Origin: Pomphorhynchus laevis
Taxonomy: Eukaryota; Acanthocephala; Palaeacanthocephala; Echinorhynchida; Pomphorhynchidae
Direction of reading: 5' to 3'
Assembly: GCA_012934845.2 (NCBI GenBank)
Contig: WNNJ02003330.1
Coordinates: 62,001-126,000, forward strand
Length of the DNA stretch: 64,000 nt
In this document: piece by piece, positions 34,860 to 45,839 of the stretch
How positions within the stretch are numbered: the first letter of the stretch is position 1
How the letters are laid out: each line of letters opens with the position of its first letter
Program-made: the position numbers and the translations under genes
The notes under the pieces: model-generated
Told to the model about the DNA's origin: nothing
What the model saw: only the letters and a program-made list of their open reading frames with translations
The model's database searches: none

Positions 34860-35640
34860 TGAACGGGTCGCGATTGCGTTGATCGGGGGCATGAAGACAA
34901 ACCGAAGCGGCGTTTGCTATCGCGAAAGAGAGCTTTCTCTTTAAATGAACAAGTCTGTCACTATAGTCACCCGGATTGTCCCGTGAAAGAAGGGATGCGA
35001 TTTTTTGATTGCTTTTAGAGCCATATCGCCCGTGCCATCGGATGTCAAGAAAGCAAGAGGAATGAAGCGTTCGCCCTCAATAATGTCTACTCTCTCGGCG
35101 TATTTAGCAGTTTTCCGAGATTCGTTGTAAGTGAACGCTGTGGTCGGAGGTTGGTTGGAATACGATTGAGCAAAACTTGAGAAGATGGTAACGTTAAAAA
35201 ACGTTCGCTAAAATCGTTTACTCTCAAGTCCGGAGCAGACAAGGTCCAGGCGAGATGGAAAATCCCTTGTGGTTTCACGTTTAATGCATATAGACTCATG
35301 GACTGAGGACAATAATAGTTCTTTTTCGACGCCCGAGCAACAATAAGATAAAGCCTTTGCAATAATGTCTCGAACAGCATCGTTGCGGATTGATGGTAGC
35401 ACTTCTCTCTTACAGGTTACAGGATAGGGAGTGTTCAATTTTCATTGGTTCGGTACATATACAGTGCTTGGATGATTCATCTTCGAACTCAACGGGGCTT
35501 AAATGAAAATTGTCGGACGACAGAGTTAAGACACTAAGCCAAACCGAAGCTCCATTTGAAGCAGCGTGCGAAACAACAGTATTGTTCGTTAAATCCATTT
35601 GACCAAAAACTGATTGTAGGCGGTCCGTAAAATCGAGTGT
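34860..35640 (-). mobile_element. C-terminal nuclease part of an RT/restriction-like-endonuclease element
   Basis: Minus-strand pieces in order: a Cys/His motif CICTEPMKIEHSLSC (near 35420-35450), NDAVRDIIAKALSYC, RDFPSRLDLVCSGLESKRF, TIFSSFAQSYS, NESRKTAKYAERVDII and RFIPLAFLTSDGTG. It ends KRKLSFAIANAASVC near 34900. This is the PD-(D/E)XK-like C-terminal domain that follows the RT in a retroelement group common in aquatic invertebrates and fish. The assignment to the RLE-type (R2-like) LINEs is inference. The frame shifts several times. Related fragments lie at 46505-47340, 48454-48960 and 52387-52790. Confidence 0.6.
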
Positions 35641-35849
35641 CTTTCATTTCTTTGTGAATTGTGAAACTGTTGCTTGAAGAGAATCGAGTCCGCCCCCAAT
35701 TAATTTAGATTTATAGGTGTCGCACATAAGTTGTGAACATTCGAATTCAATCCTACCGATGAACGACGGGTCATCTATACCAAGACCTCCCAGACCGATT
35801 GGAGTAAGAAGAATTGTAAACTAGTCACTGTCTAGGGTTCACATCGATA

Positions 35850-38400
35850 TAAACAATAATACGGATTTTGTTAACAACTATATAAACACTCAAAAGTTTT
35901 AAAAAGAAAAACATAGAGAAATAGAAAACAGTAAACAAAGTCAGTCCGGTCGTTAATGGATTCTTCATTGTGTCACAACCTCAGGTTCACAGAGATCTGA
36001 TCCCTCCAGCCAATCCAACACGCCGCTCAACCACTAAATACCCGGGGTCTCTCACTCCCCCACCCCCGAAGAATCGAATCGAGGCGAGCTATGCTCGGTT
36101 ATCGCGAGATGAGAAGCACGAGAAACCTTAGTCTTTGTTCTGGGGACGTCCTTTTGAAAAGAAAACTAATAACGAGATAGTTCAAGTACCCCAGAGGCGC
36201 ACTTGGGTTTTCCCATTCAATGACAGATGCTGGTCCCGTTTCAGGGCTCACCTAGCTTTCTTCATGATTTATTTGAGTCTATCAAGGTCAGCTTTCGCTT
36301 ATCAGTTCACCTTAATGGTGAACCCTAGGTATTTTACTCGACTTGTGAAGGTACAGGGTGGCTGAGGCTGCAAAATGGAGGAGAGTGCAGATAGTTTTAA
36401 TCTCTTAAGTTTCTTTTTGGTGGCAGAGGTACCATGAAAGACGATCACCTGCGATTTAGAGGAGTTGAGAATAAGATCGGACATGGGTAGCTGGCCTTTT
36501 AATCGTAAAAAGAAACGGCTGATGTCAGAGACCACATCTTTGTACCTGCGTCCAGAGAACAGGGCTGTGGTATCATCAGTGTATACCACAAGATGTTGAT
36601 CGCGTTTAAAATTCTTGAATAGTACAATGGATGCAGCAAGATACAAGATTAGACAAAGTGGGGATCCTTGAGGCACATCCGTAATAGGGTTGAACTGACG
36701 TGCATCACGGTCGTAGAAATATTGTTGTATACCAAACGATTCTTCATAGAAGAATCGTTTGGTATACAACAATATTTCTACCCTGTTAACAATTTTCGCA
36801 GGCAAACCAAGGGACTTGAGAGAAGAGATAACAAAAGGAATGGAAATGCCGTCAAATGCAGCAGAAAAATTCGGAAAGACAGCCACAGAAATATGATGAC
36901 TGTTATCTTGACAAAACTGATGCACTTTACCTATTGCTGAATGGTCCGAGCGATCTTCATCGTACCCATGAAAATCTGGTGGAATTAAATTTCGCCTACT
37001 TAGATGGTCACGGATTTTAAGCGCAAGCGCTTTGGAGATAAGGGAATTTTGAATCGAAATGGGTCGCAGATCTTTAGGACATGAAATCGATTTGTTTTTA
37101 TGTAAAAACACACGTCGGCTAATATTTATGCTAGAAATATAGGATGGGGAGGCTAATAGCATTGTGATGGCGACCTCATTTCTCTGACTGTCTATCAAAA
37201 GCTGACAGATTTGAGTGGAGAGGCGCGTGGGTTCTAGTGGTGCCCGGAAATCGCCCCCAGGAGTTTAGTATATCTATGACAGATAGATCTCTACTCCTGA
37301 AGTCACACAAAGGCGGGATTGGCTGGGGAGATTGATGGCTCCACAATTATATAAGGATAGTGAATATTCTAAAACTTTGTCAATGCCGATGCTACCAATC
37401 TAAACCAAGGCTCTATTCTTCCAACATACAAACTTCTCCTTCTTGAAAATCTTCCAGAGGAAAGCCTGAGAAGGGTTTAGGTGAGCAATGCTCGCCTTTC
37501 CATTGTGTTAAGTTAGTTTGAGTGGGCTGCCTTTCCCTAGTCGGAATCAGAGGTGAGACGGTTGCCCTTCTCACACACAGCTGAACTAGGTTTAGTCACT
37601 TGCACACAGACAATATCTTCATTTCCTTTAATAGTGTCAGGATCGGCCACAGCTTAGTGCACGTCTCTTCTTGCCAGCTTTAAAGCTGCAACAGTTTGTA
37701 TTAAACCAGTCCTCTTGTTCGAGGGTTTCCTTTTGATGTTCAGCTTAGTTATAGTATGAAGGATCATGGCTTGATAAATCGAATCTCTGATCATTATATT
37801 TGATACTTATCGAATCTTTGATCATTTTCTCTACTTGTGTCATTGCCGCTTGGATCCTACAATCCACATTATTAGACATATCCACGACATTCATCTTGTT
37901 ACTTTGATTAGTGTCGATCATTGTCGGTTCAAAGGCTTGAGCGTAGGTTATTTGATTGCTTGCTTTTTTCTTATGGCTCAGCTGGTACTCTTTAAATGCT
38001 TTGCATTTGCGAGAACACGCTGGGTGGTCACCGCTACAGTTTGAGCACTTCGGTTTTAGAAGGCATTTCTCATGTTTGTCGCCAGATCCACATACCGCGC
38101 ATGTTTGAGAACTCTCGAATTTGTTTGCCCAGTGCCCCACTGATAACAGGTGTTGCAGTGGGGGTAGGTTAATGTTCGGATTCCAGCATTGTGAATATTA
38201 AGTTGTGTCCCATGTATGGGTTACACTTAGAGTGTGCAAGAAGCATCGCGTCTTCAACGGATGTTAGGGCGAATGCCACGGGAATTGGATTCCCTTTCTT
38301 GTCGTTGATAAATCTTACTTTTGTAATATTGAAATCATTTTTAGAGAAGTGATGTCCTCGCTTGATAAGAACATTGGCATGTTTTTAATTTTTATCGATG
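35850..38400 (-). mobile_element. LINE family D, copy 2, internally deleted
   Basis: Diverged relative of 29976-33790. RT lies at 36302-37198 (CPKDLRPISIQNSLISKAL, FPNFSAAFDGIS, PQGSPLCLILYLAAS, VVYTDDTTALFSG). Here the YADD box has become YTDD. ORF1 knuckles lie near 38000-38140 (CAVCGSGDKHEKC, CSNCSGDHPACSRKC). At about 37500 the RT region jumps directly to the ORF1/ORF2 junction. Relative to copy 1 about 950 bp, including the whole endonuclease, is missing. It also holds a 69-bp hairpin at 36713-36781 absent from copy 1. Confidence 0.87.
36713..36781. repeat. perfect hairpin, 33-bp arms, 3-bp loop, within LINE D copy 2
   Basis: The arm 36713-36745 is the exact reverse complement of 36749-36781, with ATA between. 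In LINE D copy 1 (about 30840-30890) only the right arm exists, after GGTCGTCTTCATA. The left arm is therefore new sequence copied from the opposite strand. Confidence 0.95.
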
Positions 38401-38551
38401 CCTGTATTAGTTTAAAGATTATCGTTCTTTTATCAAGATGGTTCTTCTCGAAAAAACATAAGCTTTAGCAAGATCTTCGGTGTAGAACAAGACTTTGATC
38501 TCTGTTTTGTAATATTTGATCGAATTGACAAGTATTCAATTTTTGTATTGT

Positions 38552-39120
38552 CATTTTAGGGGTGAATAAATTTTCAGGAGATTTTTACGCCAAAAATCTC
38601 GGCAGGAGATTTTTGGCGTAAAAATCTCCTGAAAATTTAATCACCCCTAAAATGAAAAATTTCAAAGAAAATATAATCAGGAGCAATAAAGGAAAGGAAA
38701 AGATAGCTTATGAAGGATATTTCTACACTATTTTTGGCGTAAAAATCTCCTGAAAATTTATTCACCTTAAAATGAAAAATTTCAAAGAAAATATAATCAT
38801 ATGAATGTAATCATAAAAATATAATCATAAAAATGATACTTGCTTTGAGATTTGTTCCCCCCTTTTCTTTATTGCTCCTGATTACCTAAATTGCTTCACT
38901 ACCTAAACACTACCTAAGCACTACCTAATAGTGTATAATATTGCTTCACTACTTAAACACTATTAGGTAGTGTTTCTACACTACCTAATAGTGTAGAAAT
39001 ATCCTTCATAAGCTATCTTTTCCTTTCCTTTATTGGTCCTGTTTATATTTTCTTTGAAATTTTTCATTTTAGGGGTGAATTAATTTTCAAGAGATTTTTA
39101 CGCCAAAAATCTCCGCAGGA
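38552..39120. mobile_element. foldback (MITE-like) element with nested inverted repeats
   Basis: The outer inverted repeats are about 131 bp: 38601-38731 pairs with 38989-39119 with few mismatches. The left arm itself opens a second near-perfect palindrome: 38552-38600 versus 38606-38654, 48 of 49 matching, around CATTTTAGGGGTGAAT and GGAGATTTTTACGCC. A third partial copy lies at 38732-38790. The centre (38880-38990) has CACTACCTAATAGTGT repeats. There is no coding capacity, and no clear target-site duplication was found. Confidence 0.8.
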
Positions 39121-39158
39121 GAAGAGATTTTTCTCTTCAAGAGAAGTGCTGGATTTTT

Positions 39159-39347
39159 TCATCTCTGTAAAACCATATTGTAAATATGATTCGTTGTATT
39201 GTCTGATAAAGGTTTTTTTGTTATTGGTCCGATAACGTTATCTATCGTCTTACTGCTTGCATTATTTGAACCACTTGGCTCTTCCCTATCAAAGCTAGCA
39301 TTTGTTTTTTCAAGAAATTTTTCTAAAATGTTTGGACGTTTACTCAT
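39159..39347 (-). CDS. small ORF, possible N-terminus of a transposase or host protein
   Basis: 62 codons from an ATG at 39347: MSKRPNILEKFLEKTNASFD, then Ser/Asn-rich sequence and ITKKPLSDNTTNHIY. The start resembles the basic, Ser-rich N-termini of hAT/ZMYM-type transposases (MSKR...FF/L). No zinc finger or DDE region follows. It lies directly beside the foldback element. The assignment is weak. Confidence 0.25.
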   Translation of the reverse strand: MSKRPNILEKFLEKTNASFDREEPSGSNNASSKTIDNVIGPITKKPLSDNTTNHIYNMVLQR

Positions 39348-39359
39348 TTAATTTTATTG

Positions 39360-40387
39360 GGGTAGAAAATTTTCAATTTAAAAATATATAATTTAAACAG
39401 AGGAGCATCAAACTAAAAACATTTTTGAAATCACAGTGTCCTAATACTGATTATAAAAGTGTTTTAAAAACATATATTTTATGTTTTATGAATTCGTATC
39501 GTTAAAAAGTGATAATATATGCAACATGACAATTAAAAGTATTTACATGATCAAAAATACCTTTAGTTCGCTTCCGCAATCTCAGTTGTCACTTTTATAT
39601 AAGGCGTTGATCAGATATGTCATTAAGTCATTACCTCACCTGCGACTTTTCCTTCTACATCTGGTGAAATAAATCAATTAAAAAAGATTCTTCGCCGATT
39701 TTCCAAATTATTTTTCCAGTCTTTAAAATGTTTTTACTTTGATAGACTAAAGCAAGTGAATATCTTTTCAGTTTAAACTATACATATATAATGATTAATT
39801 GCAGTTATGAGGAATGATCAATGCCTTCCCTGGTTATCCATTGGAATCCGCGATTCTAAATGATCGTCTATTTTCTTTTACTTTTTTAGGTGAGCAGACA
39901 AAATGACTCTTTCATGTGTCAAAGTCATATAGAAAATAATAATATTTAAGCAATAATAACATTTTAAGTATTTAATATCTTTTAAAGTCATTTAAACATC
40001 ATTACACTGTCAACCTCATCATCCCGGTGTATTATTTAACAGAGTGCAGCGAATATGTAATTATGCTAATCTTGCTAGCGCAAAGCCCGTTTCGATCCTC
40101 AAATTACTCATGCTTTCATTGAAATTGATTTTTTTTATTTTGTATAAGATCATGACAAATATAGTTTGCATGCAACAAGTTTTAAATCGTTTGAACGTTA
40201 ATTGTTTTATGTATTAAAAAAAGAAAACAGAAAAGAAAAAATAAATGTATTGAAAAGGAATTATCTGGACTAGATGCATTCATGTATCTTTGTCGTACAT
40301 TCGTTATTGTTTGTCTTATATGCTTGTATATATCTTCTTAGTCTATATCGTTTCATCTTTTCCACTTATCAAAGCAGTATTTTAGTC
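39360..40387. other. non-coding stretch
   Basis: AT-rich sequence with only short unsupported ORFs. Nothing recognised. Confidence 0.4.
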
Positions 40388-40600
40388 TCAGAACTCTTTC
40401 CAGAAGAAAGGTAAAAAACAATCTGCAGTATCAATAACTTGTTTTGAGTAAAACTCAATTATATTTTGCCTATCTTTCTTCCATTGTCTTATCTCCTTTA
40501 TCCAATTTCTATTATTCTTAATATAATGTTCATGATTCCAGTTATTAATTTTTTCTATATATAAACGGACTAATCCATACCCCCAGAATATAACCTTCAT
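40388..40600 (-). CDS. small unassigned ORF, second of a pair
   Basis: 70 codons from an ATG at 40600: MKVIFWGYGLVRLYIEKINN, then a Trp/Lys/Asn-rich helical stretch (NWIKEIRQWKKDRQNIIEFY) and a hydrophobic aromatic end (CFLPFFWKEF). It starts 13 bp after the stop of the ORF at 40614-40820 in another phase. The two could be one gene split by an intron or frameshift, or separate short frames. Family not recognised. Confidence 0.35.
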   Translation of the reverse strand: MKVIFWGYGLVRLYIEKINNWNHEHYIKNNRNWIKEIRQWKKDRQNIIEFYSKQVIDTADCFLPFFWKEF

Positions 40601-40613
40601 CTTTTAGTTTACA

Positions 40614-40820
40614 CTATTGAATTTTGATTAGCAAGTCCGTAATGAATCTCCATTGTTGTTCTGGTGGCATATTCCTTGTATAAAATGTGAGCCCGGAACG
40701 TCGGAACGCATTTTCGACATTTACAGCGCTGCTTCCAGGTGCTCCTAGTGTGATTGCTTTCCTGTAAAATTTTTTCCCTCTATTATATAATTTCTTGGCT
40801 TTTTTAGATCTCCAATCCAT
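40614..40820 (-). CDS. small unassigned ORF, first of a pair
   Basis: 68 codons from an ATG at 40818-40820: MDWRSKKAKKLYNRGKKFYR, then KAITLGAPGSSAVNVENAFR and MPPEQQWRFITDLLIKIQ. Its codons are visibly richer in G+C than the flanking AT-rich DNA, which suggests real coding. It lies head to head with the Penelope-like element that begins about 30 bp away on the plus strand. I do not recognise it. Confidence 0.4.
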   Translation of the reverse strand: MDWRSKKAKKLYNRGKKFYRKAITLGAPGSSAVNVENAFRRSGLTFYTRNMPPEQQWRFITDLLIKIQ

Positions 40821-43589
40821 CGTACTGTTGTTGTAAAATTGATCCTATGATTTCAATTTTAGATCCTTTAAATGTAACAGAAAAAATTGTATAGTTTGTG
40901 ATGTTATAAATAATAATAATTGTATCGTAAGTAATACGACAAACAAATGTTTTTCATTAAATATTAATAATAATTGTAACTGCAATACCGCAGGTGTAGT
41001 GTATCTAATACAATGCACATGTGGATTGCAATATATAGGAAAAACATATCAAATGTTAAAAATTAGGTTTAGGCAACACATATAAAATATACAGCATAAT
41101 AGTCAAACTATATTTCATAAACATATGAGATTAATAGGACATGATATTAAAAACTGTAAATTATTTATTTTAGAACATATTATCGAAGAAAACATTTCAA
41201 TATTAAATCAAAAACTATTAGAAAAAGAAGATTTTTGGATTAAAACGCTTAATTCCATGTACCCATTAGGATTGAATGACGTGGTACAAGGAATTGGCAG
41301 AAGTAGTAAATACATAATAAACAACTATATTATAATAATCCGGTTAAACGCAAACCAAGAAGTCATGGTGATAAAAGGAATAGGAAAAATAGAGTTAAAA
41401 ATATTAAAAAAGATATGTATATAAATGAACAATTAGAAATGTTAAAACAACTTTTAAGTGATAATAAGCTAAAAGATCTTTATGTAAATATAAGACGTTT
41501 TTCTAAAGATATAATATGTTCAATAAATCAAAAATTAATTAACGACTATGATAGGCTAAGTTGTATAATAGACAGTTATTGTAATACAAAATACTGTAAT
41601 CATACAATAAATGTAAATAATAACAATAGAAAATATACATTAACCATAAACTTAATTAATAAATGTATAGATAACATAAATATAGCCGGACTTTTAAATA
41701 ATTCTAAAAGTAAAGAAATAATAGGGTCAAATTTAAGTAAATATATTCCTTAAATAAGGTATAAACTCCTACCACCATTAGGACGAAAAATTTGTAATTA
41801 TAATAAAGAATTAAAATCAATATGTAACTATAATATTAGAAACATAATGGAAACAGAATGCAATTGTAAAAGTCTTAGTTTTGATAAAATAAATGAACAT
41901 ATATGTACCCATAATCTAGAATTAATTGAAAATTGTGAATTAAGAAAGCTGCTTTCAAAAGGGTATAAATATAGATTAAATAACAACAACGACAAAAATA
42001 AAATTTACAGTTCGTTATATAATAACTTAAATGATTACTTTAGTAAGCTGATTAATAGTGAAAGCTCGAATATATCTAAGATAAAAATTTGGAAATATTA
42101 TATATTTGATAAAATTAAAAATAAAATGAAAATAACAAACAATTATAAAAGGAAAGATAAAATTAATAAAGATATGTATAAAGAACTTACTAAATTAAAG
42201 GATAACTATATAATAACAACTATTGATAAAGCTAGTAATAACTTTGTCTTCATATGCAAAAAGCTTTATTATGATATACTAATGAAAGAGGTTAATTCTA
42301 ATGATTTAAATGTAAATCCAACATATGAACGTAGTGAGTTGAGTTTAGAAACAATTATTACAAGTCACTGTTCTATAATGGATAAAAAGGGTATAAAGTT
42401 GAATTAGATAATAAAACTATACCTATATTATATTGGAATCCAAAATTACATAAAAATCCAATAAAACCTAGGTTCATATGTAGTGCGTTTAAATGTACAT
42501 TAAAACCACTTTCTGTCTATATGAATAAAATACTTAAAGTAATTAAAGCACATTTTAAAAAATATTGCAAGGTAATCGAAATTAATACTGGTATAAAACA
42601 CTATTTCAGTATTAATTCTACAAAAGAATTTTTAGAACAGACAAAAGGAATTAATTTTCAAAATATAAATACATACGATTTTAGTACGCTTTATACAAAT
42701 CTAGATTTAGTAGATATTAAAGAAGCGTTAGTAAAATTAATTAACCTTATATTCGGAAAAAGATATACATATATATGTTATAATAATTATAACGCCTATC
42801 TAACAAAAATTAAACCATCAAATAAATATAAATATTTGAATTAAATTGAATTAATAGAATCCTTAAATATTTTGATAAGTCAAAATTATTTAAAAGTAGG
42901 GACATCTATATTTAGACAAGTAAAAGGTGTTCCAATGGGTGGTAATAGTAGCCCAATTATAGCTGACTTGTTTTTAAGCTTTATAGAATATGAATTTGTT
43001 CATAACTGTGTAAAAACTAAATCTAAACAATATAAATATATGAAATATATGTTTCGATACATTGATGATATATGTGTATTTAATTCTAATAATTTTTATT
43101 CAATTAGTGAGCACATTTATACAGAAAGCCTTATTCTTAACAAAACCAATATTAATGATAAAGAAGGTGTATATCTAGATATGAACATTAAATTAACATT
43201 AACTAAAACTACTATTAATTTATATCGTAAAGATGATATATTTAAATTTACAAGAAACATATTTTTGCATGAGCATTCATGCATACCATATAATATAAAA
43301 TATAATACATTAAATAATGAAATTTTAAGAATTGCAACAATATGTAATGATATTGGCTTTCTTCAAAATCATTTAAATAATTTAATAGATACATATTTTA
43401 AACTAGGTTACTATAAAAATAACATCAAGCAGAAAATAGTAAAATATATAAATCAACACAATAATATAAAGAATAAATTTAAACTCTTAAGTGGCAAATT
43501 TTTATGGATGGATAATAAATAATATACTTTGCATTAGAATAAGATACTAGATAGTTATTTCAGAGGAAATACATCATTAACATGTATTT

Positions 43590-43646
43590 GGCCCCGCTGC
43601 TATGTTGGGTAGAGGAGTTAGGGGCCGAAACCTGATAGCATAGCAG
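43590..43646 (+). other. GC-rich island able to fold as a pseudoknot
   Basis: GGCCCC (43590-43595) can pair with GGGGCC (43621-43626). CTGCTATG (43597-43604), inside that loop, can pair with CATAGCAG (43639-43646) outside it. This gives an H-type pseudoknot. It lies about 70 bp after the RT stop codon, in an otherwise very AT-rich 3' UTR, so it stands out. No function is assigned. Confidence 0.55.
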
Positions 43647-43727
43647 TTCCTCCTGATGACCTCTAATTCTTATTCTGATACAACGTCTGTTATTTATTAG
43701 TCAATTCATAAAAATGACGTTTATTTT

Positions 43728-43770
43728 AAATTTTATTTTTTATTTTTTATTTTTATTTTTATTTTTATTT
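43728..43770. repeat. TTTTTA microsatellite
   Basis: Short run of ATTTTT/ATTTTTT units within the 3' UTR of the Penelope-like element. The relative at 51830 has a much shorter run. Confidence 0.9.
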
Positions 43771-43915
43771 TTTAAGTTGATTTAAATTATAGAAAATCTA
43801 AAAACAATTATTAATTTTATTATTTAATTATTAAATTTTGATTTAGCATTATTATGTTTTGTTTATTTTATAATTATATAACAATACGTAGACTCAGTTA
43901 GCTGATTTAATCTTC

Positions 43916-44099
43916 ATCTGCCGCATTTCATTAATCCCAGGCAGATTCTTTCTCGTGGATAATGGAGCTTTCCTGCACTTCGAAATAGAAATTGTCATTT
44001 GCTTTCATTCAATACCAAACCACATTTTGCCGATCTGTCCTTTATTAATTGTATATGGTGTTTTATTCTTCGTTACATTCTTGCATTATTTGTATCTCT
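43916..44099. other. short spacer
   Basis: Unassigned sequence between the Penelope-like element and the LINE E remnant; a 67-codon ORF here (43955-44158) has no resemblance. Confidence 0.4.
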
Positions 44100-45140
44100 T
44101 CTCAAACATAATGTTATGTCATCTGTATAAGAAATCACCAGAACTTTATCGTTATTAAGATTTTTTATAATATTGTTGATCGCTTAAATAAATAAACCCG
44201 GTGATATGGGCAATCCTTGTGGAAGTCCTTTAGTCAGTTTAGCTTTAAATTCTGGTTTGTCTTGTAATGTAAAGGATCTTATTTCCAAAATTTCTATAAT
44301 TATTTCTTTCAAATTATTAGGTACTTCTGCTTCCTCTAAGCTGATCTTAATGGCTTCGTGTGTTACATTATCGAACACTGATGAAAAGTCTAACGCGTAT
44401 ATGATTTTACCCATGTTATCTTTATTGATAAAATCCTGTACTGATCTTACTGCACTTATTGTTCTAGTGTTTCCGAAGCCATTGCAGTATTTGTCGAAGA
44501 AATTCGATTCTTCCGGAAATGTACTTGATTTTATTGCCAGAAATCTTTCGTATACCATTAGAAGCGAATTTGAAATAGTGATTGGTCTTAGGTCTTTCGG
44601 GCCCACCACACAACTTTTTTTTGTAATGAAGATGATGTTTCCTAAGCCTATGCTTTCCCAATCATTTGTTCTGGCCCTACACATGTATTTGGTTATTTTT
44701 TCTATTTTCTATGGGATTAGTTTCAACATGGCTGCAGATGCACATACACCATTGGATGAAAGTCTAGGTTTAGATGGCCATGCTTTGATAAACTCTTCTA
44801 TATTGATGTCAAATTGATGTAATACGTGTGTCATATTTATCTCGAGAAAGGTTACCTGTATGTTTTAAAATAATTTCTTTTATAACGTTTTCTTCGCTAT
44901 CCGAACTTAGCCATTTAATTGTTTTTCCTGCAATATGAGTTGTATTTGTTTATTATACAATTACACCACGGTTTTGAATATTGTATAAAAGAGCTGAATT
45001 TATTTCTTTGGATTTGTAGTTTATTAATTTTAATTTCTTCCAATAATGCCTCTGCTAGTTTATCATTATTATTAATGATAAAGGTGATTGTAAACGCAAA
45101 TGTCATTAGGGACCGCTCCGAAATACTAAACAACCCGTAG
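44100..45140 (-). mobile_element. LINE family E fragment, RT domain
   Basis: Minus-strand RT distantly related to LINE D. It reads GLGNIIFITKKSCVVGPKDL and RPITISNSLLMVYERFLA (44560-44660), IIYALDFSSVFDNVTHEAIK (about 44370), TKGLPQGLPISPGLFI (about 44200), then a YTDD box (VISYTDDITLCL) in another phase near 44130. Upstream pieces (NGVCASAAMLKLIP near 44720; Lys/Asn-rich frame 44915-45133) are probably the region before the RT. No endonuclease is seen. It is broken in several places. Confidence 0.75.
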
Positions 45141-45839
45141 TGAGCAATATCTACTCTAACGTTATATTCGACGGCTGTCGAAGTTGTTGCGAATGCTACT
45201 GCATCTAGAACAAGCCTTAGTATAGACTCCAGAGAAACGGGGTCGCAAATCCCCTTCAGCTCTTTGAAATTAGATCCCGAAGGAAGTTATCGTATTATTG
45301 GCATACAGCCGACCTTATAATAAAGACAGTGACATAGCTCAAACATTGAACCTTATATACATTGATCGACATGGGTAGTTCGTCGTATGAAGTTCCAGCT
45401 GTGCTCTAGTGAGTGAGTCAGAACGAGGTAATCAAGTGAGGGTCGTCGTAAACTACTGATACCAACCCCTCAATGCAAGTAGACCATTCACCTATTTTCC
45501 TCTTTACGAACATATTTGTATATGATTTTTTGTACCAAAAGCTAAACCCAATATATTAATACCCTGTGTATTAATGCATAGGTTAGATTCTACGATAATT
45601 AATTGTGCGACGCTAAGTATCTTCTCGTATACCAACAATTGACACTTTTCCTCATTAATGGAACGCCTTTTAAAACTCTTACGTAATATATTGAAGATAT
45701 TGTCTTAAGAGGAAGTGTCTCAACATAAATATTTGGTGTTATCGTCCATCGATCCTTGACAACAAAGTTGAACACTGATTTCATTCTAGGTAAATATACT
45801 CAGGCATTATATTGTATAAAAACCCATTCATCAGGTTAA
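45141..45839. other. unassigned stretch, probably retroelement debris
   Basis: Mixed fragments. A 61-codon minus frame (45599-45784) and a plus frame near 45200-45310 (DPEGSYRIIGIQPT) look coding-like, but cannot be tied to a family with confidence. Confidence 0.35.

Larger units (their letters stand above)
40850..43915 (+). mobile_element. Naiad-type Penelope-like element (endonuclease before RT), broken
   Basis: Domain order along the plus strand is as follows. First comes a Cys-rich lead (CNRKNCIVCD near 40880), then the GIY-YIG endonuclease (TAGVVYLIQCTCGLQYIGKT near 41000-41050) ending EDFWIKTLNSMYPLGLND near 41230-41280. A long linker follows, then the conserved pre-RT region (CNCKSLSFDKINEHICTH, ELRKLLSKGYKYR near 41850-41980), the DK motif (TTIDKASNNFVFICKK near 42220) and RT (PKLHKNPIKPRFICSA, YDFSTLYTNLDL, GVPMGGNSSPIIADLFL, FRYIDDICVFN). 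No endonuclease follows the RT. This N-terminal-endonuclease layout is that of the Naiad/Chlamys branch of Penelope-like elements. A 3' UTR runs to about 43915, as its end is shared with 51785-51995. The frame is broken about four or five times. Confidence 0.88.

Noticed and set aside
43620-43665. Hammerhead ribozyme from GAAAC and CTGATGA in the 3' UTR of the Penelope-like element
   Set aside because: The boxes are in the wrong order for type I and the bases beside them cannot form stem II. The pseudoknot reading fits better.
44206-44817. 203-codon plus-strand ORF
   Set aside because: It is the antisense of the LINE E reverse transcriptase, whose motifs read clearly on the minus strand.
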